Shown here: positions 10,380 to 22,381 of the stretch, in pieces | How the letters are laid out: each line of letters opens with the position of its first letter | Numbering within the stretch: position 1 is the first letter of the stretch | Program-made: the position numbers and the translations under genes | Assembly (NCBI GenBank): GCA_028826165.1 | Contig: JAPDFW010000059.1 | Location: 881,001 to 945,000 of the forward strand | Direction of reading: 5' to 3' | DNA length: 64,000 nucleotides | From: Anaeramoeba ignava | Taxonomy: Eukaryota; Metamonada; Anaeramoebidae | The notes under the pieces: generated by a model | Seen by the model: only the letters and a program-made list of their open reading frames with translations | Database searches by the model: none | What the model was told of the DNA's origin: nothing

Positions 10380-13300
10380 TTATTTTTGATTTGTAAATTT
10401 AGGTTTGAAATTCTCAATTGTTTCAAAATTTGAATAATAATCTTGATTTTCAATAAATAGTAATTGATTCAATAATTTTATAATTTCAAGAATATTTTTG
10501 GTAAATTCTTTTAAATTTGATATTGATTGATTTTGTAATTTTTCTAAATCTTCAATCAACTGTTTTGAATTATCTTTTTCTTGAAAATATTGTTTAATTA
10601 CATTTTCATTTTCATTTTCATTTTCATTTTGATTTTCATTTTGATTTTCATTTTGATTTTCATTTTGATTTTCATTTTGATTTTTATTTTCATTTTCATT
10701 TTCATTTTCATTTTGATTTTCATTTTCATTTTCATTTTCATTTTCATTTTCATTTTGATTTTCATTTTCATTTTGATTTTGATTTTCATTTTTATTGTGA
10801 ATATATGTATGTAAAATATTGAAAACTATTTGAAAAATTTTGGGAATTTGATAATTAGTTTCATGAAATATCTTATCAATCCAAGGTATAGAAACTTCAT
10901 TTTGAGAATATTTTAAACAAACTTCAGAAATAATTGTAATTTTGTGAATAAAATCTTCTGTATTAATTTTTTGATAATTTTCGTATTGATCTAAAATTGT
11001 GTTGATATTATAAAAATATAAATAAAAAAATAATAAAATAGCTTTCTCTCTGTATTGAGGAAATGAAGCTTGAATTATCAAATCGAAAAAATTATCATTT
11101 GTGGTTTTAAATGATTCAATATCAAAATTTTCTCTTTCTTTGATCAAAAAACTTAATATTAATAAATTCCAATTCCCAAAATTTATACAATGTTGATTAT
11201 CAAAGTCTAAATCTTGAATTGTTTCAATATTTGCCTTGATTTGTGTTGAATTTGCTAAAATTTGAGAGGAAAATATTTCAAATATCAAATAAAGAAGCTT
11301 TTTTGAAGTAATTTTTGTCATACTATTCTTCATAAATTCAGCAATAAAAACGAAATTATTCATTCTTTGGAAAAACAATCTCATTAAAATTTCACGTATT
11401 CTTGTCCTAGAAATATTCAATAAATCAATGACATTACTCAGCGAATTTTCTGTGAAATTGATATCTGATATTGTGACTACAATTTCTGAAAAGAAAAAGA
11501 TGATCAAATTTTCTGAAATTGTTTTGAAATTCAAATTGATTTCTTGTTCTTGAAAACTCAGAAATTTTTTCAAATCATCCTGAGCACAAAACATCAAGAA
11601 AGCTTTGATAAATCGATGAATACGGTCTGTATTCTGATAATCTTGGCTATATTTTCCTGATTCCAAATTTTCTTGTGAAATGATAGCAGCTCTCAACATA
11701 TTGTATAGAAAATTGGTATAAATCTCACTTTTTTTCAAATCTTTTGTTTTGTCAAAATTTCCGACCATTTTTATGAATAAAACTATTAGAATAATTTTAA
11801 ACTCTGAGGATTTCATCGCTTTAATTGATTCCATAATATCGTTAATTGGGATAATTTCATGGATTTTGCTATTTTTCCTAGATATATTAACAATAATTTT
11901 ATTCTCTTTTTTTTCTGTTCTGATTGGATTTACAGTAGATATCAAATTTTTTGCAAAATCAATTATTGAATTGTAGGTACTTTCTTCCACTTCTTTTTCA
12001 GCAGAAATATTTTTGCAAAAGAAATTGATAATTTCCATTCTTTCTTCTTCAGATTGATAGTAAAAAATATTCCACAAAATGGATATAATCAACTTCAACC
12101 GATTCTCACTTAATTGCTGTGATTTTGATGACAAATACACTTCCCAATCAAATTTGTAAAAAGAGGAAATGGTAATTAATGCATTATTTGGTTTTATCGA
12201 TTCAACAAATTCTTGGATAAGTTCTTCATCAACTACAATTTTCGACCAATTGATGTATTTTGTCAGAGCTTGTGAGAATGATTGTGAAATTGATCCCTTT
12301 GGAAATTTTTCAAAATCCAAAAGAAATTGTTTGTAGTCATGAACGAAATTTGTGGAATCAACACATTCTTGAAATTGTTCACAAATATTCTTCATAATTT
12401 CATTTGTGATTTTAATATGATCCAAAAAATGAAAAATTTCTAAAAATTGGAGATAAAGAGTCTTGAATATAAAATAACGGAAAGAAACTTTTGAATTCAT
12501 TTCCATTTTAGATTGGTATTCGAAATTTGTTTCATTGGAAGATTTCATTTGCGAAATGCAATCGCAACTTGAAAGTAAATTGAAAAATTTGATTAAATAT
12601 TTCAATATCGTTTCTGGGAAAACACTGAATAACTGGAAAATATCGAATTGCTTTTTTTCTACATTGGCAAAATCGTTTTCTATAAACAATATATGTGTAA
12701 ACGATGCCATTTGCTCGTTTAAGAATGTTATTGTATAGATAAATTGATCAAAAGACAATTTTGATTTAATTGGAAGTGAAAGTAAAAATTCCCAAAGATT
12801 TGAAATTTCAACTCCATCCTCTAAGAATTTTTTCAGCGAGAATTCGAGGATATTGGTGTAAAATTTTGGGAATTGCGCTTGTAAATAGTTTTTCAATTGA
12901 TTTTGTAGATTGGCTAATTCTGCTAATTTTTTTGGATAAGCTTGATTTTTAAATCTTGAGAAAATGAGCTTGAAAATCAAATGCAGTGTAAAATCCATTT
13001 CTTGATCCTTAGTTTCATTTTGGTTCATTTCAGAATATAAATTGAGGAAAATTAGAACGATGCTTTCAAAATTTTTGTTTGCGAAATTATAAATTGGGGG
13101 AAAGAGTATTGAATAATTATTGCACATTTGAACTAGAATTTGATTTGTCCATTTGATGTGAATAAATTGCATTTTTCTTTTTTGCTCTTCTTGATGACAA
13201 TTTTCCATAAATTTACCCAGAATTTCAAATGCTTTTTCAAGAAAGAAAATTGCAAAAGAAACTTTTTTTGATATCAATGGATATTGCGAAAGATATTTGG

Positions 13301-16300
13301 AAGCTAATAATCTGTTTCTATTTAAGGAATCAATCATTGAAGCCTTTTTCTTAAATGCTGGGAACATAAATAACAAAGATTCTTCTCGAATTTCCAAGAT
13401 ATCAGGAAAAGTAAATGTGAAAATGTGTTTTTCTTGTTCGTTTTTGAAAATTTTGGAAATGAAATTGAAGAAGAAAACATCCATTTTTTTATGATATTTC
13501 AATTTGTTTTGGAAAGATGTTGCTTCGGAAACAAGCAGATCAATGTATTTCCTGAAATCTTTATTTATATCGTCAATAGCATCTATATCATGTTCAAACT
13601 TGATAATTTTGTCAAAGCTCATTTTGAACCATGACAAAATATATCTTCGATCGTAAATTGGGATTTTGTTTCCATTAATTGATATTTCATTTTTGATTTG
13701 ATTTTCATCACCATAATCATCATCATCATCTTCTATATTATTTTCGTTATTTTTGGCTAATGAATCCAAACCATTTCTATGATGGTTTTGCAAAGAATGA
13801 GGAGCGTGTTGATCAGCATTTGAAACTGTTGTTTTTTCCAAATCATTCTCATTGGTAAAAAAGGAAGCGAAAATTTTTTGGTATTCTAATTGCAAAGAAG
13901 ATTGGTAAATTGTGCTTGGTTTATGGAAAAGATCAAACCACAAAAAATTCGATTTCTTGTCAAAAAGATAATTTGTAACGAGAGACATTAATTTCGAGAA
14001 AAAATACTCATCATGGAATTGTCTTTTTTTGCTGTATGCTTGTGAGAAAAGATTTTGGATATCTTTCTGAATCCAGTATTTCATTGAAGAAAAAAGCAAT
14101 CCAAAATCTGATTGTAGATTTGTTGATTCCAAAACAGAATTTTTTGAAATATCCTCAAGTCTTAAAATAAGTTCGTCAAATAAATGATGTTTTGAGTCTG
14201 GATAAAGCATTAATAATTCCGATCCAAACCATCCAATTTTATATGAAAATTTTTTCCTTTTCGTGGGAGATTGTTTGAAATGTTGGATTGGTTCACTATC
14301 GGGATTAATATCGATATTTTTTGAGTTTTCAGCCATAAGACGGAAGGATTGAGTATCTAAACTTTCGAAATACAAGGCAAAAAAAGTTTGCCAAATTAAG
14401 GGCGAAAGAGGATGGTCAGATTGATGGAAACGCACAAAATCAACCCACCAAAATAAATGATTTAAATGAACCGAAATTACTTTTGATTTTATAAATTTGG
14501 CAATTTCTTTTGGTTGCTTTTCAAGAATCTGTTTCCCAATAATTTTTCTATTTGGAACTTCTTGTTTTGTTTCTGCCATTAACAAAACAAATAGAATATA
14601 CGACAAATTGTGAATAAGATTAAGACGTTCTTTGTGGCTCAAATTCTTGCGAAAAATAAACGAAGAGCAATGAATAATTCCAAAGGGATTTTGAGAGACT
14701 TGGTTGGATGACTGGTCTTGGAATCTGTGGATAAAGAACATTTCAACTAATTGATAGAAATCAAATACAAAGGATAATCTTGTTAAATTATTTAAACAGT
14801 AAATTATAGTTGAATTTCGATTCCAATCTTGGAAGGAGGTCAATAAAGAGAGCCAAAATAAAACGATGTTATTAAATTCATTTGAGCAGTCAATTTCATC
14901 CAAATTTTTCTGTTTTATGGATTTGTTTGGATTTGTCCCAATAGATGAAATTAGCATTGTGTAAATAAAATCGCTGATAAACATTTCTGTTTTGCATGAA
15001 GGAGATTGCATATATTCTGTTGGAATTGATTCTAGGCTTATTATTTTTTGGAAATAATCTCTGTAAAGAAATTGGACATTATTCATCAATTTTAGGCAAT
15101 ATTCAAGCGAATTTTCTTCCTGGTTTGTTTCTTGGTTTTCGTTATTTTTTCGCACAGAAATATTGTGGAAAGTTTCTTTAATCAGGAGATATAACACCTT
15201 TGCAAAATAATGAATGGTTTTTTCTTTGATAAACGGTTGAAAAAGTTTATTGCATAGTGTGTCGAGATCCCTTTTTTGATCTTTCAAATAATTTTGGAGA
15301 ATTTTATTGAAATTTGTTGATATGAGAATTGCATAAGAAGATATTGATGTGAGATTTTTGTTGATCTTTTTTTCAAATTGAGAGAAATCCAAAGGCTCTA
15401 AATATCTTTCTCCGTTATTCTTAACAATTTTCAACTGGAGAAATATTTTCCAGCACCATTTATAAAAATGAGCCTGATTTTGTAACGACTGCTTTTTCAT
15501 TTCTAAAGATCTTTGTTCAATTGCTAATAAAATCATTTGGTGAAAATTTGGATGGATATGCAGAGAATCAGAGGAATATTCCCAGTTCAGTTTCTCAATT
15601 ATTTGTGTTGCAGAAGCGAAATGGGGTGTTCCAAAAGGATAATTGATCCATTCTTTGATTATTTGAAAGTGCTTTTTGGAAGGAGACCATAATGCAATGG
15701 GAATTACTAAAATAAAGGAATACATGACTTCCGGTGCTACTGTATTAGGAAGACTATTGTTGATTTGCTCTAAAAGAAACCCTGAATGCTGGTGTTGGTC
15801 TTGCAAAATCTCTTTTGTTGTTTGCAAAAGGGTTTTGAGATAAATTTGGTTGTTGTTGTGGTTCGAACTCGAGATTTTCCAGAAAAATAAAATCAAAGAA
15901 GTGGATAATTTTTCGTTGTTTTGGAACTTTGCCATCTTGCCAAAGATGTAAATAATTGGCACTCCAATATCATAAGGACAGTTGAGCACAAAATTCCCAT
16001 CTTGATTAATTTTGTCTATTTTTTCGCTTGGATTCTCAAAATTTGCTTTTTCAATACGTATTTTTTGATCAGGCTCTTTTTCTAATATTTGAAACATAAA
16101 ATTGATAACTTCCCATGATGTATTTAACGAGATGATTTCGTATGGGATTGTTGTTAAGAAATACATCAAGTGAGGAACTTGTGAAATATTATGGATAGCT
16201 TCAAGAAAAATGCTATCAACAAATTCGTGTTTGCGGGAAATATCGAAAATATTTGATTTAAAAACAGGAGTTGCAATTTCTCTTGAAAAATCAATAATTT

Positions 16301-17529
16301 TTTGAGTGATGATTTTGATTTCGTAAATTGTTGGATCTAATTTTTGGAGAATATCGCCAAAATTTCTGCAAATTTCAAGAACATAATTCTGGAATTGAGT
16401 AAAATCTTTGAATGGATTTGAATTCAAAAAATCAATAAGTTTAGTAAATGGGATATTATTAATAAATTCAATCAAATTAATTTGCATATCATATCCCAAT
16501 GGCTTGTTATTTTTATCTCCATTTTCAAGAATTCTATAAGCCATTGTCAAAGTATCATTGAAAAGACCCAAATTTTCTAAGTTTAAATCATTTGGAAATC
16601 GAACTAATTGCTTTGCCCATTGGATTGAACCAGATGAAAGAAGTATTTCTTGAAACATATATAGTAAATGGCTTGTATTTCCGAAGTAAACCAAGCATAA
16701 TCCCAAGGATACAATTCGATCTCTGATGAATTGGAGAAGTAATTCGAATGAAGAATTTACTAAATTAAAATTTTGATTTTGATTTTGATTTTGATTTTGA
16801 TTTCTTTTGCAATTCAATTTGAAAACCATGATTATCGACATTATCAATGTTAATGCCGATATCATAATTGAAAATTTCCAGATTAATCACAGATTCTTCT
16901 TTTTCCAAATTCTGTGAGGTTGAATTTGTGATTGATTTTGAAGTGATGCCTTCTTTTCTCGATATTTTATTGGAAACAATGCATTCCCAATGAAATAGAA
17001 GTTGGATAATTTCTTGGATTTGGAAAAGAACTTGATTTTGGGATTCTTGGTTGAATTGAGCCATTTGAGAAGATGTATTGATTGAATTGGATTGGCTTTG
17101 TTGAACCAATTGGTTGAAGGAATTGATATTCAGTAAAACTGAGTAAATTAAATAGTCAAATTGAATTTGGAATTTTTGGAAATTGCAAGATTCTTTTGCC
17201 ATATAATCTGACATTAAAATAGTCAAAAGATTAAATTTGGTTTCAAGATCTTTTGCATGAGCATTGTCGAAAAAGGCTGTTTGATAATTGATTTGCTTGA
17301 TATCCCCTTGTATTGCTATTCTTGCAGGAGTTGTGCTAATTTTCCAAAGTTTTGAATTAAATTCTTCAATTTGAGCTTTAAATTCTTGAGAAATTGATTT
17401 GTATTTATCGATTTGAATTGAAGTTTTAAATATGTTTTGAATTGTCTCTTTGAATTTTGCAATTTTTTCCTTTATCTTTTTATTTTTATTTTTTATAAAA
17501 AATTTAGAAAAAAAAAAACAATTTTTCAT
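10380..17529 (-). CDS. EPG5: EPG5-like autophagy tethering protein
   Basis: Two exons: 16827-17529 and 10380-16759, joined across a 67-nt intron (donor GTTTTC, acceptor TTTAATTTAG; sense strand TCAAAA repeat), giving 2360 residues. EPG5 is a very large helical protein acting as a Rab7 effector that tethers autophagosomes to late endosomes/lysosomes. Family-like blocks: SKLWKISTTP...QGDI (N-terminal part), IPIALWSPSKKHFQIIKEW then KLNWEY, YKWCWKIFLQLKI, and SDHPLSPLIWQTFFALYFE, in the same order as human EPG5 as I remember it. Length compares with about 2580 in human. Residues near 1030-1100 are an acidic linker; the C-terminus has a long N/Q/E-K repeat (10600-10800). No transmembrane segment. 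Reading the two parts without the splice leaves them in different frames. Confidence 0.78.
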
Positions 17530-17843
17530 TTTAAAATGAGTTTGTTTTTATTTTTATAATTTTTTATTATTTTTAATAAGTTTTTGTTTAAAAAAGAATT
17601 GAGATTGAAAACGAAATTAAAAAAATTTTTTTTTAAAATTTTAAATAATATTATTTAATTACGTTTTGATCAAAAGCATTTTGATTCATTGAAAAAATTT
17701 AAAAATGAAAAGAAAAAAAATGAAAAATCAAAAAATGGAAATTCAAAATTTTTTTCCCTTTTTATCATTTTCATTTTTTTCTTTTCATTTTTTTTTTTAA
17801 ATTAATTTTAAAAAAATAAAAATAAAATAAAAAATAAAATAAA
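17530..17843. promoter_or_regulatory. Divergent promoter region between EPG5-like and U1-70K genes
   Basis: 314 bp, no gene. Contains an A7T9 junction at 17619-17634, 90 bp upstream of the EPG5 start, a perfect 12-bp palindrome TTTTGATCAAAA at 17664-17675, and a T-rich leader ending in AAATAAAATAAA before the U1-70K ATG. Confidence 0.4.
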
Positions 17844-19494
17844 ATGATTTATCAACCTCGTTTTCAACCTTCACAATTTGAAATAAATAATCAAACCAAT
17901 CCTCATCATCCGAATATCAATCAATTCAGAGCAATGAATCCACCACAAACATTGCAAAATTTACGAAACAATCCAACTTTCCCAACACAACAACCCGGAC
18001 TAAATCCAATGCAAATGATGCCAAATGCAATGCAATTAAACCAAATAAATCAGCGAAATCAATTGAACCAATTAATGAATCCGCAAGAACCTCCGGGATT
18101 AGGAGCAACACCAGCGATAATTCAACTTCCGATTATTAATTTGGATGAAGATGAAGATTTTAGTGATGATAGTGATGAAAATATAAACCAAAATATGAAA
18201 ATTGAAAATATTCACGAGGAAATTACAAACAAACAAAATGAGACAGATATAAATCAAGAACAGACAGAGAACAACGGAATTATAATGCCGCATCAAGAAG
18301 ATCAAAACGAGAAAAATCAAGCAAGAATGAATGAAGAAAATTACGGGTATAATCTGAATCAAAAAGAGCTCAGAAGCGAAAAAATGATCAAGAAAATCAT
18401 TAACCCGGATGATGTGGACAGGGTTGTAAGGCAGACGTTTAAAGGAAATGTGGCGCCTACTCCAGCATTGCATACTGTCGCTTCTGTTTTATCACCTCAA
18501 TTGAGAGATTTGTTTCTTCCAAGACCTCCTTTATTAGTGATTCAAGACGACGAGAATAAAAAACCCAAAATATTTACCCCCATCTCGTCTTTATTTAATA
18601 AGATCAACCCAAATCAAAGCGAGAATTCTCCCGATGGAAGACAGTTCTTGACAACTGAGGAAAAAAAGCAAATCAAAAAGCAACAAAAACAAGAAAAAAA
18701 TAAAAAAAGAATTGATGATGAAAAAAAGAAGTGGAATCCTAAAAAGGATCCAAATGCGAAATCCAATCCGCGAAAAACGGTGTTTGTTGGAAGAATAAAC
18801 AAAACAACCAGCGAGCATAGATTGAAGAAATACTTTGAAATTTATGGGAAAGTTCGAAGTGTAAGAATTGTTTATGATAAAGTGACTGGAAAATCAAGAG
18901 GATATGGATTTGTTGAATATGAACATGAACGAGATGCCGAATACGCCCGAAAAGACGCAGACGGGATGAAAATTGATGAGAAAAGAATAGTTGTTGACAA
19001 AGGAAAAAGGGAGAGTGAGTCCCGATTGGGTTCCACAAAGATTAGACAGTGGAAGAATAAACAAAAAAGAGCAAAAAAATGATGATAATAAAAATCAAGA
19101 TAAAACTGATGAAAATCGGAATTCCCACAAGGATTCCCGATACGAAAGAGATTACTATCAAAGCCCCTATCGTGATGAGTCTCCAAAAAGAAGATCTAGT
19201 CATTCTTTTCTTAGAAGTAGGGATGGCGACCATTATGAAGCTCCTAAAACTGATTCAAATAAAAGATATCATAAAGATGATGAAAATTATTATGAAAATC
19301 ATTATGAAAATGATAAATCAAGAACTGAACATAAAAAAAGGCATTCTGATAGGAATAGAAGCAAAGAACACTCAAGAAGAAGTGATAGGCATAGAAGTTC
19401 TCATCATAACGACCAATATTTTGATATTGATAAACCTTCTGACCAACAAAATTTATTTCCTAATTATGGATCAATTAGGGATGATAAATATTAA
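17844..19494 (+). CDS. SNRNP70: U1 snRNP 70 kDa protein, one frameshift
   Basis: U1-70K binds U1 snRNA stem-loop I and takes part in 5' splice site recognition. Seen: QLRDLFLPRPPL (equivalent of the family's LLALFAPRPP), then KKWNPKKDPNA just before the RRM, RNP2 VFVGRI, RNP1 SRGYGFVEY, and EHERDAEYARKDADGMKIDE. The frame 17844-19082 then runs into unrelated residues, while the next frame gives KGRVSPDWVPQRLDSG, equivalent to the conserved post-RRM RGRTVKGWRPRRLGGG, and continues into an RD/RS/H-rich tail to TAA at 19494. One A too many in the A5 run 19004-19008 explains the break. The N-terminal 180 residues are N/Q/P-rich and extended relative to the human protein. Confidence 0.85.
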
Positions 19495-19726
19495 AAAAAT
19501 ATCAAAAAAAAAAACAATAAGAATTTATTTTCAAATTTAATAAAAAATTTAAAACAATTTTAATAAAAAAAAAGCATTTATTAATGAATTTGTTTTGAAA
19601 TTTAATAATAATAATAATAATAATAAAAAATTTGGAAAAGAATTTTGAATTTATTTTGGATTGTTTTTAAATTTGGAAAGAAAAAAAAAATAACAAGAAT
19701 AATTAATCAATCAATCAATCAATCAA
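19495..19726. other. Short spacer between convergent genes
   Basis: Poly-A and TAA/AAT repeats with a TCAA tetranucleotide run (about 19703-19727) that ends inside the CARMIL-like stop region. No gene. Confidence 0.6.
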
Positions 19727-22248
19727 TTATTTTTTTTCTTTTTCATCATCTGAATTTTCTTTTTGATTGTTATTGTTATTGTTATTAAAATTTGTTGATG
19801 TTCCATAATCAATTTTAAAAAATTTGGTTTTTTCTGTAACTAAAGATTGAATATAATCATGAACATTTCTTTGAAGATCTGAAACCAAATCATAATTATC
19901 AAGGGTTATAGGGAAATTCTTTTTGAAATCATTCAAATCAAAACGAGATTGTTCATTTTTCTTGCTAATTTTCTTTTGTAATTGCTGAAGAGGAACAGTC
20001 ATATTTTGAACCTTACGGAATTTTTGAATAAGACTATTCGCATCATTTTGAGGCCATTCAATATAAGGAATTTTCAATTTGGGAAGATTATGCAAAAAAC
20101 TTTCATTGACTGTATTATCATCAAAATTAAAATATTGCAAAGTGTAATCCTCAGTTTGGAGTTTTTTGATTAAATCAACAATTGGATCTTCTTGGGAACG
20201 GATATTCATTGAAGTTAAATAACTCATCCAAGAATTTCCTTGAATATCCAATCCAATTAATTTTGATTCAGGAAGTTTTTTAAGAAGTTCGACAAGTGAT
20301 AATCCAAGATAGTTTCTTTGATCTCCTCTTATTCGCAAGTGTTTTACTGGCGAAGTTGGAAGGAAGAGATGAGACAAATGCTTCACGCATTGTTTTGATT
20401 CAGAAGGTTGAAAATTCGCGGAAATTGATAATCGAGTGATCGAATTATTTCCGCATAAAGGTCCTTTATCTGCAAAAAGTATTTGTGCTCCTTTTGCGCC
20501 AAGCAATGTCGAATCTAATAACAGTTCTTTCAGTGTGCTGGAGCGATCTTTTTCAAGACTATTCGCGATTCCTTTTGCTCCAGTTTCCTTAAGTTTATTA
20601 TGGCTTAGATTCAGAATAAAATCATGGAATTCTGCATGAGTTACAATTGATTCGATCAAACTTTGGCATTTATCAGGTGGGAAGTTCGTTGATGAAAGAT
20701 CCAATTCTGAAAGCGCTCTTGACTCCGCAAGAAAGTTTGAAAGTGATTTGTAATCGTTTTTTTGGAACTTGTTTTTGGATATGTTCAGATAGGCAAGCTC
20801 TTTTTTGCAATATTCTTGAATATGTCCAAAAAAGCTTTGCAGTTTTAAATCGCATGAAGAAAAAAATATCATTTTCAAATGGCTTGATTTCAGTGATTTC
20901 AGAAATTCTCCAAAAGCTTCTGTTCCTTTTGTTGAAAATGAATTGTTGGATAAGTTCAAAACTTGTATTCCATGATGGTTTGGATTTTTGGATAAAGTTT
21001 GGAATAAATTTTGAATCACTTTGGGTTTCATCCAGCAAAAAGATAAATCAAGATGTATTAACCCAGAATGGAGCAATTCTATTCCTTTGAAGATATTCGA
21101 TTTCAAATCAAGTAGGTTGAATGAAAGATTCAAATAGTTGATTTGTATTCTTTCATTTTTTTCAAGTTGATTTGCAAATTTTTGGGAAGTAATTTTATTA
21201 TTTGTTCCTGAAACAATCAATATTTTAAGTGATTTGCTCTTCAGTATCAATTCTGTTTCCTCAATTTTGGTAAATATTTGATCGTGGAATCCTGAGATCT
21301 TGATTCCATTGAAAAAGGAATTGAAATTAAATGCAGTTAGTATTGGGTAAATACTTGTTGATTCCATTGTTAATGTTTCTAAAAAATTAAATTGTGTTAA
21401 ATCAAGAAGTTTTTGTTCATATAAATTTGGATTTTCTGCCATTTTTTGAACAAATTGAATCACTTGTTCATTTGGTTTTGAATCATAATAACAACAAAAT
21501 CCTTTATAAATTTTGATAAAATGTTCTCCACTATCAGATTCTATATTGATATCAACATTAATATTTGTAATATTTATAATATTTATAATATTTTTTTTAC
21601 CTAAATTAACTGAAGGAATTCTAATTAATTTCCATTAAAAAATTAAATAAAACAAACAATTAATTTTAATTGAAAGAAAATGAATAATTAAAATTAATTT
21701 ATTTACTGTATTTCTCCTTTTATTATGTCATTACTAATTTGTGTTCTTGTTAAATCTTGATAATTTGTTAAAATTGTAGTTGCAATTTCTTCACATTTTG
21801 GATGAAAAAATTTGAAAACAAAAGAAGGATTAGTAAATTTCAATTCAATCTAAATTAAAAGAAAAAAAATTTTTAATTAAAAAAAAATTTTCATTTAATT
21901 TAATTTCTATTTACATGTTCTTTATCAATAAGATTTAAACTTGAAATATAAGGAAGAAAACCTTCACGACAAATCTAATAAAAGAAGGATTTAAAAGAAT
22001 TTTTTTTTCTTAAAATTAAATTTAAAATTTAAATTTTTTTTTAATACATGAAAAGTTGGATTTTTCTTATTTTTTCCTAAAGTAATAAATAAAAATTCAG
22101 TTAAAATTATAATTCTTTGTTCTGTTCTTCCATATTTTTCTTTATCTTTTAAAACCCAATCAATAAATTGTTCAGTTCCTTTTCCTTGAATAAGTTTTCT
22201 TGCTTTTTTTTTATGAGAATCTTTTAAAACTCTTATTTTCTCACTCAT
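19727..22248 (-). CDS. CARMIL-like protein, complete paralogue
   Basis: Five exons: 22048-22248, 21915-21974, 21707-21849, 21601-21620, 19727-21540, giving 745 residues. Exons 1-3 make the PH-like domain (QRIIILTEFLFITLG; FTNPSFVFKFFHPKCEEI), exon 5 about ten ribonuclease-inhibitor-like leucine-rich repeats (LxHLDLSFCWM, VLNLSNNSF, ELDLSSTNF, LNLSHNKL) and a C-terminal cap with LRIRG and IEWP, ending in a charged N/K/E tail. CARMILs bind capping protein and membranes to control actin; the capping-protein motif is not recognisable. Intron 4 is 60 nt, a multiple of three without in-frame stop, so it looks coding; I call it an intron because the paralogue at 1-3319 has an intron at the same codon after an exon of the same 20 nt. 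Confidence 0.82.
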
Positions 22249-22381
22249 TTTTACTTTTTTGCTTTTTTTTTTTGTTTAATTTTCTCACAAATTAAAAAAA
22301 TAAGAAAATGAGAAAAAAATGAAAAAAAAATTTTGTTTTTTAATTTTTTTCATTTTTTAATTTAAAAAAAAAAAAACGAAA

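Noticed and set aside
10581-10814. Ile-Phe repeat frame on plus
   Set aside because: Antisense of the coding N/Q/E repeat at the EPG5 C-terminus.
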